Source of the DNA: an uncultured Prevotella sp. | GTDB lineage: Bacteria; Bacteroidota; Bacteroidia; Bacteroidales; Bacteroidaceae | Assembly: GCA_934190685.1 (NCBI GenBank) | Contig: CAKPTK010000017.1 | Coordinates: 1 to 25,845 of the forward strand | Direction: 5' to 3' | Length of the DNA stretch: 25,845 bases | In this document: positions 1-7,800 of the stretch, one piece after another | Layout of the letters: each line of letters opens with the position of its first letter | Position numbering within the stretch: the stretch's first letter is position 1 | Program-made: the position numbers and the translations under genes | The notes under the pieces: model-generated | Told to the model about the DNA's origin: nothing | The model's database searches: none | Seen by the model: only the letters and a program-made list of their open reading frames with translations

Positions 1-830
1 GCGTCAGAGCCATCAATATCGGTATAGTCAAAACCATCACTCGGTCTCATGTTATATGCTACAGATGCACCCGGTGTGGCATTTCCAATCCAAGCAATCT
101 TGCGATTCTCGTCGAAGTTGTCTCCTTCATCCACCTTGATGAAGTAGCAGTGACAACCATTCGTGTTGTAAATGATGATGTTGTATGTACCATCTTCGTT
201 TGGAGTTTCTGCAAGTCCTTCCTCTGGAACATACCAAGTCTGCTCTTGATAAGTTGTAGGCTGTGCAATGGCATTGCCATCAACATCCTTCAACTCCGTA
301 CCACGGGCGTTCTTATCATAAGTAGCATTTTTGGCGACAAACAACTTATAACCGCGGGGTTCCGTTGTCTTATGAGACTCCACACCCATGGTAATTTTGG
401 CACCAGGAGCGACATTGGGAATCACAAAATACACTTTGTCCTTAGAACCAGTCCAAAGATAAGACGCGCCTTCATAATCATTATTGTAATCAACAGCAAT
501 GGCAAGTGAACGGTCTGCAGTATTTGTATAAAGCAGGCCCTCAAATTCCGTCATAGGTTGACCATCCGCACACAATTGTGCACCTGCGGTGGAACCTTGG
601 TGTTTAACTTCCCAAAAGCATTTGCCATTGGTCTTGTTGTCTCCAGCGGCTTTTTCCACATCGGACCAACCATTAGCAGGATTCAAGTTTTCTCCACAAT
701 TGGCATACATACCCTTCTGAAGATTGGCAAGGGTCGCCGCACTCCAATGTGTGAAGTCCCATGTCCTACTCTTCGCACCGGCTGTCAACACAGTGACAAG
801 CAGCAATGCAAGTGTAAAAATTTTCTTCAT
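1..830 (-). CDS. Secreted protein of unknown function, C-terminus beyond the window
   Basis: The frame is open from an ATG at 828-830 to the left edge, giving 276 codons with no stop. The N-terminus (MKKIFTLALLLVTVLTAGA, then KS) is a typical Sec signal peptide without a lipobox, so the product should be periplasmic, or exported further if a sorting domain exists in the missing part. The mature part begins with the motif WDFTHWS and continues as a Gly/Asn/Thr-rich, probably beta-sandwich region. I recall similar WDFT-type N-termini on large secreted Prevotella proteins, some with pectate-lyase-like beta-helices, but the visible part has no catalytic domain, so an enzyme function is only a guess. 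It is the last visible gene of the SusCD/FAS1 locus, separated from SusD-2 by a 104-bp gap containing a terminator-like hairpin. Its expression may therefore be lower than that of the upstream genes, or depend on read-through. Confidence 0.75.
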   Translation of the reverse strand, partial: MKKIFTLALLLVTVLTAGAKSRTWDFTHWSAATLANLQKGMYANCGENLNPANGWSDVEKAAGDNKTNGKCFWEVKHQGSTAGAQLCADGQPMTEFEGLLYTNTADRSLAIAVDYNNDYEGASYLWTGSKDKVYFVIPNVAPGAKITMGVESHKTTEPRGYKLFVAKNATYDKNARGTELKDVDGNAIAQPTTYQEQTWYVPEEGLAETPNEDGTYNIIIYNTNGCHCYFIKVDEGDNFDENRKIAWIGNATPGASVAYNMRPSDGFDYTDIDGSD

Positions 831-888
831 GATTGAATTGTTTTAAATTAATAGATAATTGAATGATTAATAAATAAAAATATCTTAT

Positions 889-927
889 AAGTTTCCTCCC
901 TCTGTATCACCGCGAGGGAGGAAACTT
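889..927 (-). terminator. Strong hairpin between SusD-2 and the next gene (terminator or attenuator)
   Basis: AAGTTTCCTCCCTC at 889-902 pairs perfectly over 14 bp with GAGGGAGGAAACTT at 914-927, around an 11-nt loop. Read on the minus strand it begins about 7 nt after the SusD-2 stop and is followed, six bases past the stem, by an ATTTTTATTT tract. This fits an intrinsic terminator or partial attenuator. No TAnnTTTG box was found between it and the start of the downstream gene at 830. Confidence 0.75.
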
Positions 928-934
928 GAAAAGT

Positions 935-2677
935 TTAAAGAGGATATTTCACCCAGTTGCCACCATTCATAATCTTGGCACGAACGGTAGCAGCCTTGCC
1001 GGAAGCCTCATATTTGGGGCAAACTTCATCAGCCACGATGCTGGCATCGTTATAGCGCACAGCCACACGGTTCATCCAAGGATAGGTCTTTCCCTCGCAA
1101 GAGAGTTCCAATTCACACTCTTTCAGCAATTGGATATCGTTGGCACGCTTGGCTTCAACAGTTTTCTGATCCTGAATAGGACGGGCGGTGAGTCCCGTGA
1201 AACATCCACGGACACCCAAGTCACTATTAGAGATGGTTCCCCATTCTGTATCCTGAGTCCAGTTACGGTTGAAGCCTTTCCATTCCTCAGGATTAGCGCC
1301 TTCGACAATCTCTGTCTGAACATCACCCTTGGTACCGGTGTTGAGCACAGCGTTCAAAGCGCGGAAACGATTCAACTGGTTGAGCGCCTCGCTGAGCATC
1401 AGGTGATACTGCATGGCACGATAGATGTAGATGTAGCAATCCTGTTCCCATGGGTTTGGACGGGCGGCAGCAGAACCTCCATCCAAACGGAACTTGGCGA
1501 TATAACGCTTGGAACCGGTCTTGCCCACAACTGTCTTGTAACGTGTGTCAGACTCAGAGCCGCCAGGATTGTACTCAGGATTGGTGAAGTGTTCCATACC
1601 AATCTCAGAAGGTTTCAAGAGATAGCCGTCGGTCACATCAGTATTGAAGTGCTTGATAAGACCATTGGTCTGTCCCTGTGAATAGTCGTAGAGCAAGCAG
1701 CATACATTCTCTACAGGAGCGGGATCCTTGTCACGGAAGTAAGCGGAATACTTACCGTTGGTACCGTTGTTCGGGAACCAGTATTTCTGTGTTTTGCTAT
1801 AGCTGTAGCCTTTGTTGTTGGCAGCCGTATTCAGTGCGGTGAAAAGAAGATCGGCAGCTTTCTCGTAATAAGCGCGTGCAGCCTCACTGCCCACACCATT
1901 GGCATTGTCAAGATAGGCGCCCTTCCACAGACAAAGTTCAGAATAGATAGCCTCGTAAGGAGGAATCAGATAGTTCCATTTACGGAAATCTGACTTGGCG
2001 ATGTTGGTCACGTTTGAAGGATCGAGCCAGGCGATCCAATCCACGGTACGGTCGGAAGAAACGCCGTCGAAACCATTATCCAACAAATTCAGACACTTGT
2101 CAACGATATCCTTCATCGGGAGCACATTGGCACGAGCCTTGGCAAGATACTCATTGACACTGCCCACAGGATCGTCGCACCAAGCTGCCTCGCCATAGAT
2201 TTCGCCAATGGTCTTGTAAGTCCAAGCCTTGATGCGGATGGTGGAAGAAATCAAGTTCTGGCACACCTCATCGTCAGCCTGAGGTTGCTTGCGGTATTCC
2301 TTGATTTTTGCCAGATAGTCGTTGCAGGCAATAAGCACCTCATAATAAGGAGCCGGTGTCGCATAACTATTATCCTTCAGATTGTCTGCATAGTCGTAGA
2401 CATTGATCAGGTCTGTGCTGGCATTGGTGGTTGGCTCCAGCATCTCGGCACGCGTGTCGGTGAGCAGGATTTCCTTGTCACCGATTGCCTGCATCTTGGT
2501 GATGATGCCAATGAAGCCAGTGTACATCTCGGTATTTTCCGAGATATACTCTTTGTCGGCAATCTGGTCATCGGTCTCCGGGCTGAAGAAGTCGGAGCAG
2601 GATGTCAGAGAGAGGGAGAGTGCAGCAGCAGCCACTCCCATTCCCAGTTTGCATCTATTGAAAATATTGAATTTCAT
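935..2677 (-). CDS. SusD/RagB-family outer-membrane nutrient-binding lipoprotein (SusD-2)
   Basis: This 580-residue protein has a lipoprotein signal peptide ending in LSLTSC (lipid-modified Cys about residue 27) followed by SDFF, so it should be anchored on the outer-membrane surface. SusD proteins bind glycan or peptide ligands and form the lid over the partner SusC barrel. Family signatures are TPR-like helices (RIKAWTYKTIGEIYGEAAW; YHLMLSEALNQLNRF) and a late block LELSCEGKTYPWMNR at about 523-537. That block matches the E-GKR-YDL block of canonical SusD proteins in altered form. The protein is somewhat longer and more divergent than SusD-1. It starts 23 bp after the SusC-2 stop and is surely co-transcribed with it. 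The ligand cannot be read from sequence, and no enzyme lies in the operon to indicate it. Confidence 0.93.
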   Translation of the reverse strand: MKFNIFNRCKLGMGVAAAALSLSLTSCSDFFSPETDDQIADKEYISENTEMYTGFIGIITKMQAIGDKEILLTDTRAEMLEPTTNASTDLINVYDYADNLKDNSYATPAPYYEVLIACNDYLAKIKEYRKQPQADDEVCQNLISSTIRIKAWTYKTIGEIYGEAAWCDDPVGSVNEYLAKARANVLPMKDIVDKCLNLLDNGFDGVSSDRTVDWIAWLDPSNVTNIAKSDFRKWNYLIPPYEAIYSELCLWKGAYLDNANGVGSEAARAYYEKAADLLFTALNTAANNKGYSYSKTQKYWFPNNGTNGKYSAYFRDKDPAPVENVCCLLYDYSQGQTNGLIKHFNTDVTDGYLLKPSEIGMEHFTNPEYNPGGSESDTRYKTVVGKTGSKRYIAKFRLDGGSAAARPNPWEQDCYIYIYRAMQYHLMLSEALNQLNRFRALNAVLNTGTKGDVQTEIVEGANPEEWKGFNRNWTQDTEWGTISNSDLGVRGCFTGLTARPIQDQKTVEAKRANDIQLLKECELELSCEGKTYPWMNRVAVRYNDASIVADEVCPKYEASGKAATVRAKIMNGGNWVKYPL

Positions 2678-2700
2678 ATTCTTTTAGATTTATATTTATG

Positions 2701-5700
2701 TTAGAACTTCAAGTTTACACCCAATTTCACGGAACGTGGAGCGTTCACCTTGCCATAGTCTACTCCTTGCATCAACGCATTGTAGTTGTAGGCGAACTCG
2801 GGATCAAGACCGAGATAGTTGGTGAAGGTGAGCAGATTCTCGCCTGTCACATAGATGGTTGCACCCTGGATGAAATTCCAGATCGGCTTGTTGTGTGTAT
2901 AACTGAAGGTGACATTGCGCAACTTGATGAAGTCAGTCTTCTCGATCCAACGGTCTGAGAAGGCATTGTTGCCACGTGGATCACCCCACTCTGCACGAGG
3001 GATATCGGTCACCTGACCTTCCATGCTCCAGCGGCGAGTCATAGAGATGGCCTGGTTGGAGAAGTCCTTGCCCGACTCCGTGATGCGGCGCATAGCATTG
3101 TAAGCCTTGCCACCCCACTGGTAACCGAAGTCGAGGTCGAGTGCGAAGTTCTTATATTCAAAGCGTGTGAAGAAAGAGCCAAAAGCCTTCGGTGTGGCAG
3201 AGCCAAGCACCACACGGTCGTTGGCGTCAATCTTGCCATCGCCGTTCTGGTCGACAAAGCGCACGTCACCAGCCTCATAAGCCACGCCCTTTGCATTCAC
3301 AAGGGCATTCTTGTTACCGTCAGCATCTGTGTAAGCGCTGTTTGCCTCAGCTGTGGTTGCATAGACGCCGTTAGTCTGATAGCCATAGAAAGAATATGGA
3401 TTCTCATGAACACGGGTAATGAGGGTTGCATCGTCAGAGAGTGTATAGGTGAGATCACCCAAGCCCTTCATATCACGAACACGGTTGTGAACGGTGCTGA
3501 GGGTTCCACCCAAAGTCCAAATAAAGTCCTTGGCTACAACAGGAGTGCCGGATACTTTCAGCTCCACACCATTGGAAGCAATCTTGCCTCCGTTACGATA
3601 GTAAGTGCTGGTACCCAGCAAGGCGGAATTGCCGCCGGCGAAAATCACGCCTGTGGTCTTGCTGCGATAGTATTCAGCACCGAGCATCAAGCGGTTGTTG
3701 AGCAGCGAGGCGTCCACACCGATGTTCCATGTTCCAGTCTTTTCAGCCTTCAAATGGTCGGTGGTGCCCAAGTTGGCACGCACAATACCGGCAATGTTGA
3801 GGAAAGGAGTGGAAGTGTAATAGCTTCCGAAGTTCTTGGTACCGAAGCGGCTGTTGCCCGTCAAAGAGAAGTTGGTGTAGAGGTTCAACTTGTTCACCCA
3901 GTCTACCCGACGGAGCCAAGAGCTGTTTTTCAGCATCAACACGGCGTCAACGCCTGGATAAACGCGCATATCACCTAACTTGCCACAGACACTTGAAGCG
4001 CCGTCGTAAGCAGCGGTCAAGCCGAGACGCAACAAGTTGTTATAGGTATAGTCTACCTTGGCATACACGTCTACCCAGTTCCAATCGTTGTTGTAACCAC
4101 TGAAGTAGCGCTTGTCCGATGTAGACGCACTACCCATAGAGGTCATGTGGTCGTTCTGGGTGTTGCGGCCAAAGGCTGCATCATACTCGTAGCTGGACAT
4201 GAGCACCTGGGCACCCAACTGTGCCTTGAAATCGTGTTTCTCGGCAAAGGTCTTGTGGTAAATACCATTGAGTCCATAGAACCAGTTGACGGTATAGTTC
4301 GTACCGGCACGAACGGTGTTCTTGGCGATGCCATAACGGTCGGACATATACTTGATGGCGGCACCGTCGTCCACACCGGGAACGAACATCTCTTCCTGGT
4401 TGTAGTTGTAGTAGAGACCTACAAGCGCATTGAATGCGAGATGCTGGTTAGGGGTATAAACGAACTGCAACTTGGCATTCAAGTCATACTGTTTCTGCTT
4501 GGCGGTCACCTGGTTTACGATGGCAAGCGGATTAGAAACATACATGTCTTCATTGTCAATGGCACCATACTGGTAGGTGCTGTAGGATGAAATCAGTTTG
4601 CCGTAGATATCGGAACGATAAGGTGACAGCAATGGTGTGCGGCGATAAGCAGCCAACAACGGGTTGATCTCATAGTTCATGCCCTGCTCCATATAGTTAC
4701 CCGTCAGGTAGGCGGTATTGACCGAAGCCAAGATTTCCACCTTGCGGCTCACAAGCACGGAAGCATTGATCTGCGCATTGTAGCGGTCGGTATTGGTCTC
4801 ACGAATGGTACCGTCTGTTCCAGCGTACCCCAAAGAGATGTTGTACTTGGCGATAGCGTCACCACCCTCCACACGGAACAGGAAGTCCTTGGTAGAGGAG
4901 TTGTACATAATCTCGTCCTGCCAATTGGTGTTGAAGGTATAGAGATCGGCGTTGTTGGCATTGGGATTGGACAAGAAGGAGAAATCCTTGAAGAAAGACT
5001 CCTGATTGTCATAATAGGTAAGACCCATATCCGTCAAGTAGCTCTTGTACTGGGTGGAATTCATCAACGGCAGACGACTCTTGTTCCAATTGTAGCCATA
5101 GAGCGCATTGAACGAAATGCGGGTGTTCATGTTCTCCTTGGAAGCTTGATCGGTCTCGATGAGGATGACGCCATTGTTGGCCATAGAACCATAGATGGCG
5201 GCAGCACCGTCTTTGAGCACCGTGATGTTCTTGATGTCCTGTCCATTGAGTGCCTCGAATACAGAACGGCTCAAGCCGCCGATAACCTGTGACTCGTTCT
5301 TGTCAGGCAAATAGGGTACGCCATTGATGACAAAGAGCGGATTGGTATCACCGATGATGCTCTTGATGCCACGCATCTGGATGTTGGCTCCCTCACCCGG
5401 CATACCACTCTTGGTCGTCACCCGCACACCGGGAAGGTCGCGCATGGCATTCTCCACACTCTGTGAACCGAGTGCGAAATCCTTGCGGGTTACATTGTAA
5501 CGACCCGATACTGTCGCATCGTTCTCCACCGTACCATCGGGGAGCACGGTCTCCTCGTTGTAACGAGTGGTCTTGGTAGAGACGAGGTGAACGGTGAAGG
5601 GTTTGCCTGCATCACGCTTGCTTACATACTCCACCTTATTATAATAGTTGTCATGGCGGAAGGTAAGGCGCGCCTTGTCGCCCTTGATTTCCTTGATGGA

Positions 5701-5916
5701 GAACTCACCGTTGGCATCGGTACGAACCACGGGATGACCCGGCACGGAGATAACCACATTTGCCACAGGCTTGCCGTCGTTGCCCACCACCTTGCCCTTG
5801 AATGCTTGGGCATGAACAGCAGTGGAAACCGAGAATGCAAGGCTGATGAGAAGCGAACTTCTCATACAGCCGTTGGTATATTTCGATATTTTACTTTTCA
5901 TCGTTTTGTCTTTCAT
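2701..5916 (-). CDS. SusC/RagA-family TonB-dependent outer-membrane transporter (SusC-2)
   Basis: This is a 1071-residue protein, the usual SusC length. It has a signal peptide ending in STAVHA (cleavage about residue 36), a carboxypeptidase-regulatory-like beta domain (about 38-112), a plug (about 134-257, with NPLFVINGVPY at 192-202 and ITVLKDGAAAIYG at 231-243) and a beta-barrel ending in VKLGVNLKF. The terminal Phe is the outer-membrane assembly signal. It imports the ligand captured by SusD-2 using TonB energy. The canonical DEVVVTG TonB-box segment is not evident between the carboxypeptidase-like domain and the plug; EETVLPDG (121-128) occupies that place. There is no STN domain, so it is unlikely to signal directly to an ECF anti-sigma factor. 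A second ATG at 5901 could be the true start; no Shine-Dalgarno sequence decides. It begins 15 bp after the divergent FAS1-like gene. Confidence 0.95.
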   Translation of the reverse strand: MKDKTMKSKISKYTNGCMRSSLLISLAFSVSTAVHAQAFKGKVVGNDGKPVANVVISVPGHPVVRTDANGEFSIKEIKGDKARLTFRHDNYYNKVEYVSKRDAGKPFTVHLVSTKTTRYNEETVLPDGTVENDATVSGRYNVTRKDFALGSQSVENAMRDLPGVRVTTKSGMPGEGANIQMRGIKSIIGDTNPLFVINGVPYLPDKNESQVIGGLSRSVFEALNGQDIKNITVLKDGAAAIYGSMANNGVILIETDQASKENMNTRISFNALYGYNWNKSRLPLMNSTQYKSYLTDMGLTYYDNQESFFKDFSFLSNPNANNADLYTFNTNWQDEIMYNSSTKDFLFRVEGGDAIAKYNISLGYAGTDGTIRETNTDRYNAQINASVLVSRKVEILASVNTAYLTGNYMEQGMNYEINPLLAAYRRTPLLSPYRSDIYGKLISSYSTYQYGAIDNEDMYVSNPLAIVNQVTAKQKQYDLNAKLQFVYTPNQHLAFNALVGLYYNYNQEEMFVPGVDDGAAIKYMSDRYGIAKNTVRAGTNYTVNWFYGLNGIYHKTFAEKHDFKAQLGAQVLMSSYEYDAAFGRNTQNDHMTSMGSASTSDKRYFSGYNNDWNWVDVYAKVDYTYNNLLRLGLTAAYDGASSVCGKLGDMRVYPGVDAVLMLKNSSWLRRVDWVNKLNLYTNFSLTGNSRFGTKNFGSYYTSTPFLNIAGIVRANLGTTDHLKAEKTGTWNIGVDASLLNNRLMLGAEYYRSKTTGVIFAGGNSALLGTSTYYRNGGKIASNGVELKVSGTPVVAKDFIWTLGGTLSTVHNRVRDMKGLGDLTYTLSDDATLITRVHENPYSFYGYQTNGVYATTAEANSAYTDADGNKNALVNAKGVAYEAGDVRFVDQNGDGKIDANDRVVLGSATPKAFGSFFTRFEYKNFALDLDFGYQWGGKAYNAMRRITESGKDFSNQAISMTRRWSMEGQVTDIPRAEWGDPRGNNAFSDRWIEKTDFIKLRNVTFSYTHNKPIWNFIQGATIYVTGENLLTFTNYLGLDPEFAYNYNALMQGVDYGKVNAPRSVKLGVNLKF

Positions 5917-5931
5917 TTCGTGAAACTTGCA

Positions 5932-7755
5932 TTAGTAGTTGTCTGCGGTTGGACGCAAACACCAATGGTGGAATGTCATAGTTGTCACTCCTGACCAAGA
6001 TGCACACTCAATGCGGAGCGTCACCTGTACAGGAGAGCCATCGCCCTTCACATCAGGGATCACAACATCGTCCATAATCTTACCACCATCGGTATCATAG
6101 TTACCGGCCTTTTTGTTGGTAGAAAGATTTTCAGCCTTTGGATCGTATCCCTCTGGATATCCACTCGGATTACGGTCGTAGTGGAATGTGGTGGTGGAAC
6201 CTAAGGTAATCACACTGGAAGTAGCCACAGCCTGACCATTCACAAGCACTGTAATCTTGATGTCCTGATTCTGGTTCTGCTTAGAACCGAAGAACAAGGT
6301 GTACTTGCCTGGTGGAATCAAGAATGGAGACACTTTGGTGTCCTGCAAGTCGAGGTCTGCTCTCTTCTTACCATTCTTCACCATCCAAGCACGAGAAGGA
6401 TATTCGCCATTGGCACCCTGCTCCCACAGATAGTTGCGCTTGCAAGGGGTGAAATCGAGAGACCAGCCATCTGCCGGGCTATCACCTACAGACATTTCAA
6501 GAGCACGGTCTTCAACAATTGGCCATACGCCAGAGAGCGCTGTCCATGCCTCTACACCGACATTCGTTCTTCTATAGACGCCATTGAACATCTGGAAATA
6601 GTTGGTCTTCTGGTCTGCATCGCAAAGATCGTAAATCCAGAACTCTTCCTTCAAACGCCAGATAAGCACATTGTTAGGAATATGGAGTTTGGTCACCTTG
6701 TAAGCCACACCGTTGGACAACTCTATCGGCTCCGGATCAATCTGCTGAACAGATGTCTTCCAACTCTTGCTGAAAATGCTGCTGAGCATATTGTCGGGAT
6801 CGGTATTCTGCAGTTCAAGGGCAGTGTACTTCTTATTGAAGAAAGAGGCATCCATAATCCAGTGGCGCATGGTGTATTCAAAATCATGCTGACGGTCCAT
6901 GTTCCAACTGTCCCAAAGTCCCCATTTCTTCAGACGAGCCTTGGCATCTGCGATGGCCGCCTCGATTACATCGTTGCTGGAAACAAGAAGGGTTGCAGTC
7001 AGAGACTCAGAGTTGAGGTCGACATCCTTCTCAAGGAAGTGTGTGTTCTTGTAAATCCACACCGTATCGTAGACGGTGTTACCCTCGCTGTTCACACCGA
7101 TAGGCTTACTGTTGGCCTTGTCAAACTCCTTGCCACCGCTTGCCTGTACGGAATCACGGAGAATGGAATAGTTGTCGTCAAGACTTGAGATATAGTCATT
7201 GATTGACTTCGGAGTGTTCAACAGGGAAGAGAGCACATAGATATAACCAGAATTGGTCTTCACCACCTTCTTGACAGAAGAAGTGCCGAACATGATGTGT
7301 CCTGCAATTTTTCCCTCGTTGCGGGCGGCATCGTCAAGATCCACATTCACATACTTGCCATGCCACATGAGCAGTCGCATGTCGTTTTTGTCAGTTTTCA
7401 AGTTGGCGGGCGACACTGCAGCATCGCTCACATGAGCCTTGACAGTGGTTTCGATATCGGCAGCGGAGCCTTCTGGAGCCACATAGTCATCATTGTCGGT
7501 CACTAACATGGTGCTCAGTTGGTTCTTTGCTTCCAACTGCGTATAGATACCATGCGTCTTGAAAAGTTCGTTCATGGAAGAGAACTCGGCATGTGAGGAG
7601 AGATATGCCTCACTGCTTTCGTTCACAACTTCCAGCTCGTCGGAGTTGATCTCCGAACCATGCTTGTAGTAGTCCTTGTCTTCCAACTCTGAACAAGCCG
7701 AGAAGAACAGTACTGCCGCAGCAGCCAACGAACCGAATATTCTGTTGTATTTCAT
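5932..7755 (-). CDS. Divergent fasciclin (FAS1)-like surface lipoprotein
   Basis: This is a 607-residue lipoprotein with a signal peptide ending in VLFFSAC (Cys 21). Two degenerate FAS1-like units can be traced. The first has an H1-like strand LVTDNDDYVAP (84-94) and an H2-like strand SGYIYVLSSLL (169-179). The second has TATLLVSSNDVIEAAIADA (253-271) and SNGVAYKVTKLHIP (347-360). The canonical TVFAPTD signature is missing, so assignment rests on strand pattern and on the neighbouring clearer FAS1 proteins. A C-terminal beta-sandwich (about 400-607) ends in TTMTFHHWCLRPT, resembling the end of the neighbouring 587-residue protein. It sits in the susE/susF position between SusD-1 and SusC-2, where surface glycan-binding proteins are usual. 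A ligand-binding or adhesion role is therefore inferred, not shown. It could instead belong to a Bacteroidetes DUF family related to FAS1. Confidence 0.75.
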   Translation of the reverse strand: MKYNRIFGSLAAAAVLFFSACSELEDKDYYKHGSEINSDELEVVNESSEAYLSSHAEFSSMNELFKTHGIYTQLEAKNQLSTMLVTDNDDYVAPEGSAADIETTVKAHVSDAAVSPANLKTDKNDMRLLMWHGKYVNVDLDDAARNEGKIAGHIMFGTSSVKKVVKTNSGYIYVLSSLLNTPKSINDYISSLDDNYSILRDSVQASGGKEFDKANSKPIGVNSEGNTVYDTVWIYKNTHFLEKDVDLNSESLTATLLVSSNDVIEAAIADAKARLKKWGLWDSWNMDRQHDFEYTMRHWIMDASFFNKKYTALELQNTDPDNMLSSIFSKSWKTSVQQIDPEPIELSNGVAYKVTKLHIPNNVLIWRLKEEFWIYDLCDADQKTNYFQMFNGVYRRTNVGVEAWTALSGVWPIVEDRALEMSVGDSPADGWSLDFTPCKRNYLWEQGANGEYPSRAWMVKNGKKRADLDLQDTKVSPFLIPPGKYTLFFGSKQNQNQDIKITVLVNGQAVATSSVITLGSTTTFHYDRNPSGYPEGYDPKAENLSTNKKAGNYDTDGGKIMDDVVIPDVKGDGSPVQVTLRIECASWSGVTTMTFHHWCLRPTADNY

Positions 7756-7800
7756 ACGTCTTGATAATATTAATGTTGTTTATGTTGCGCCAATTCCCGA

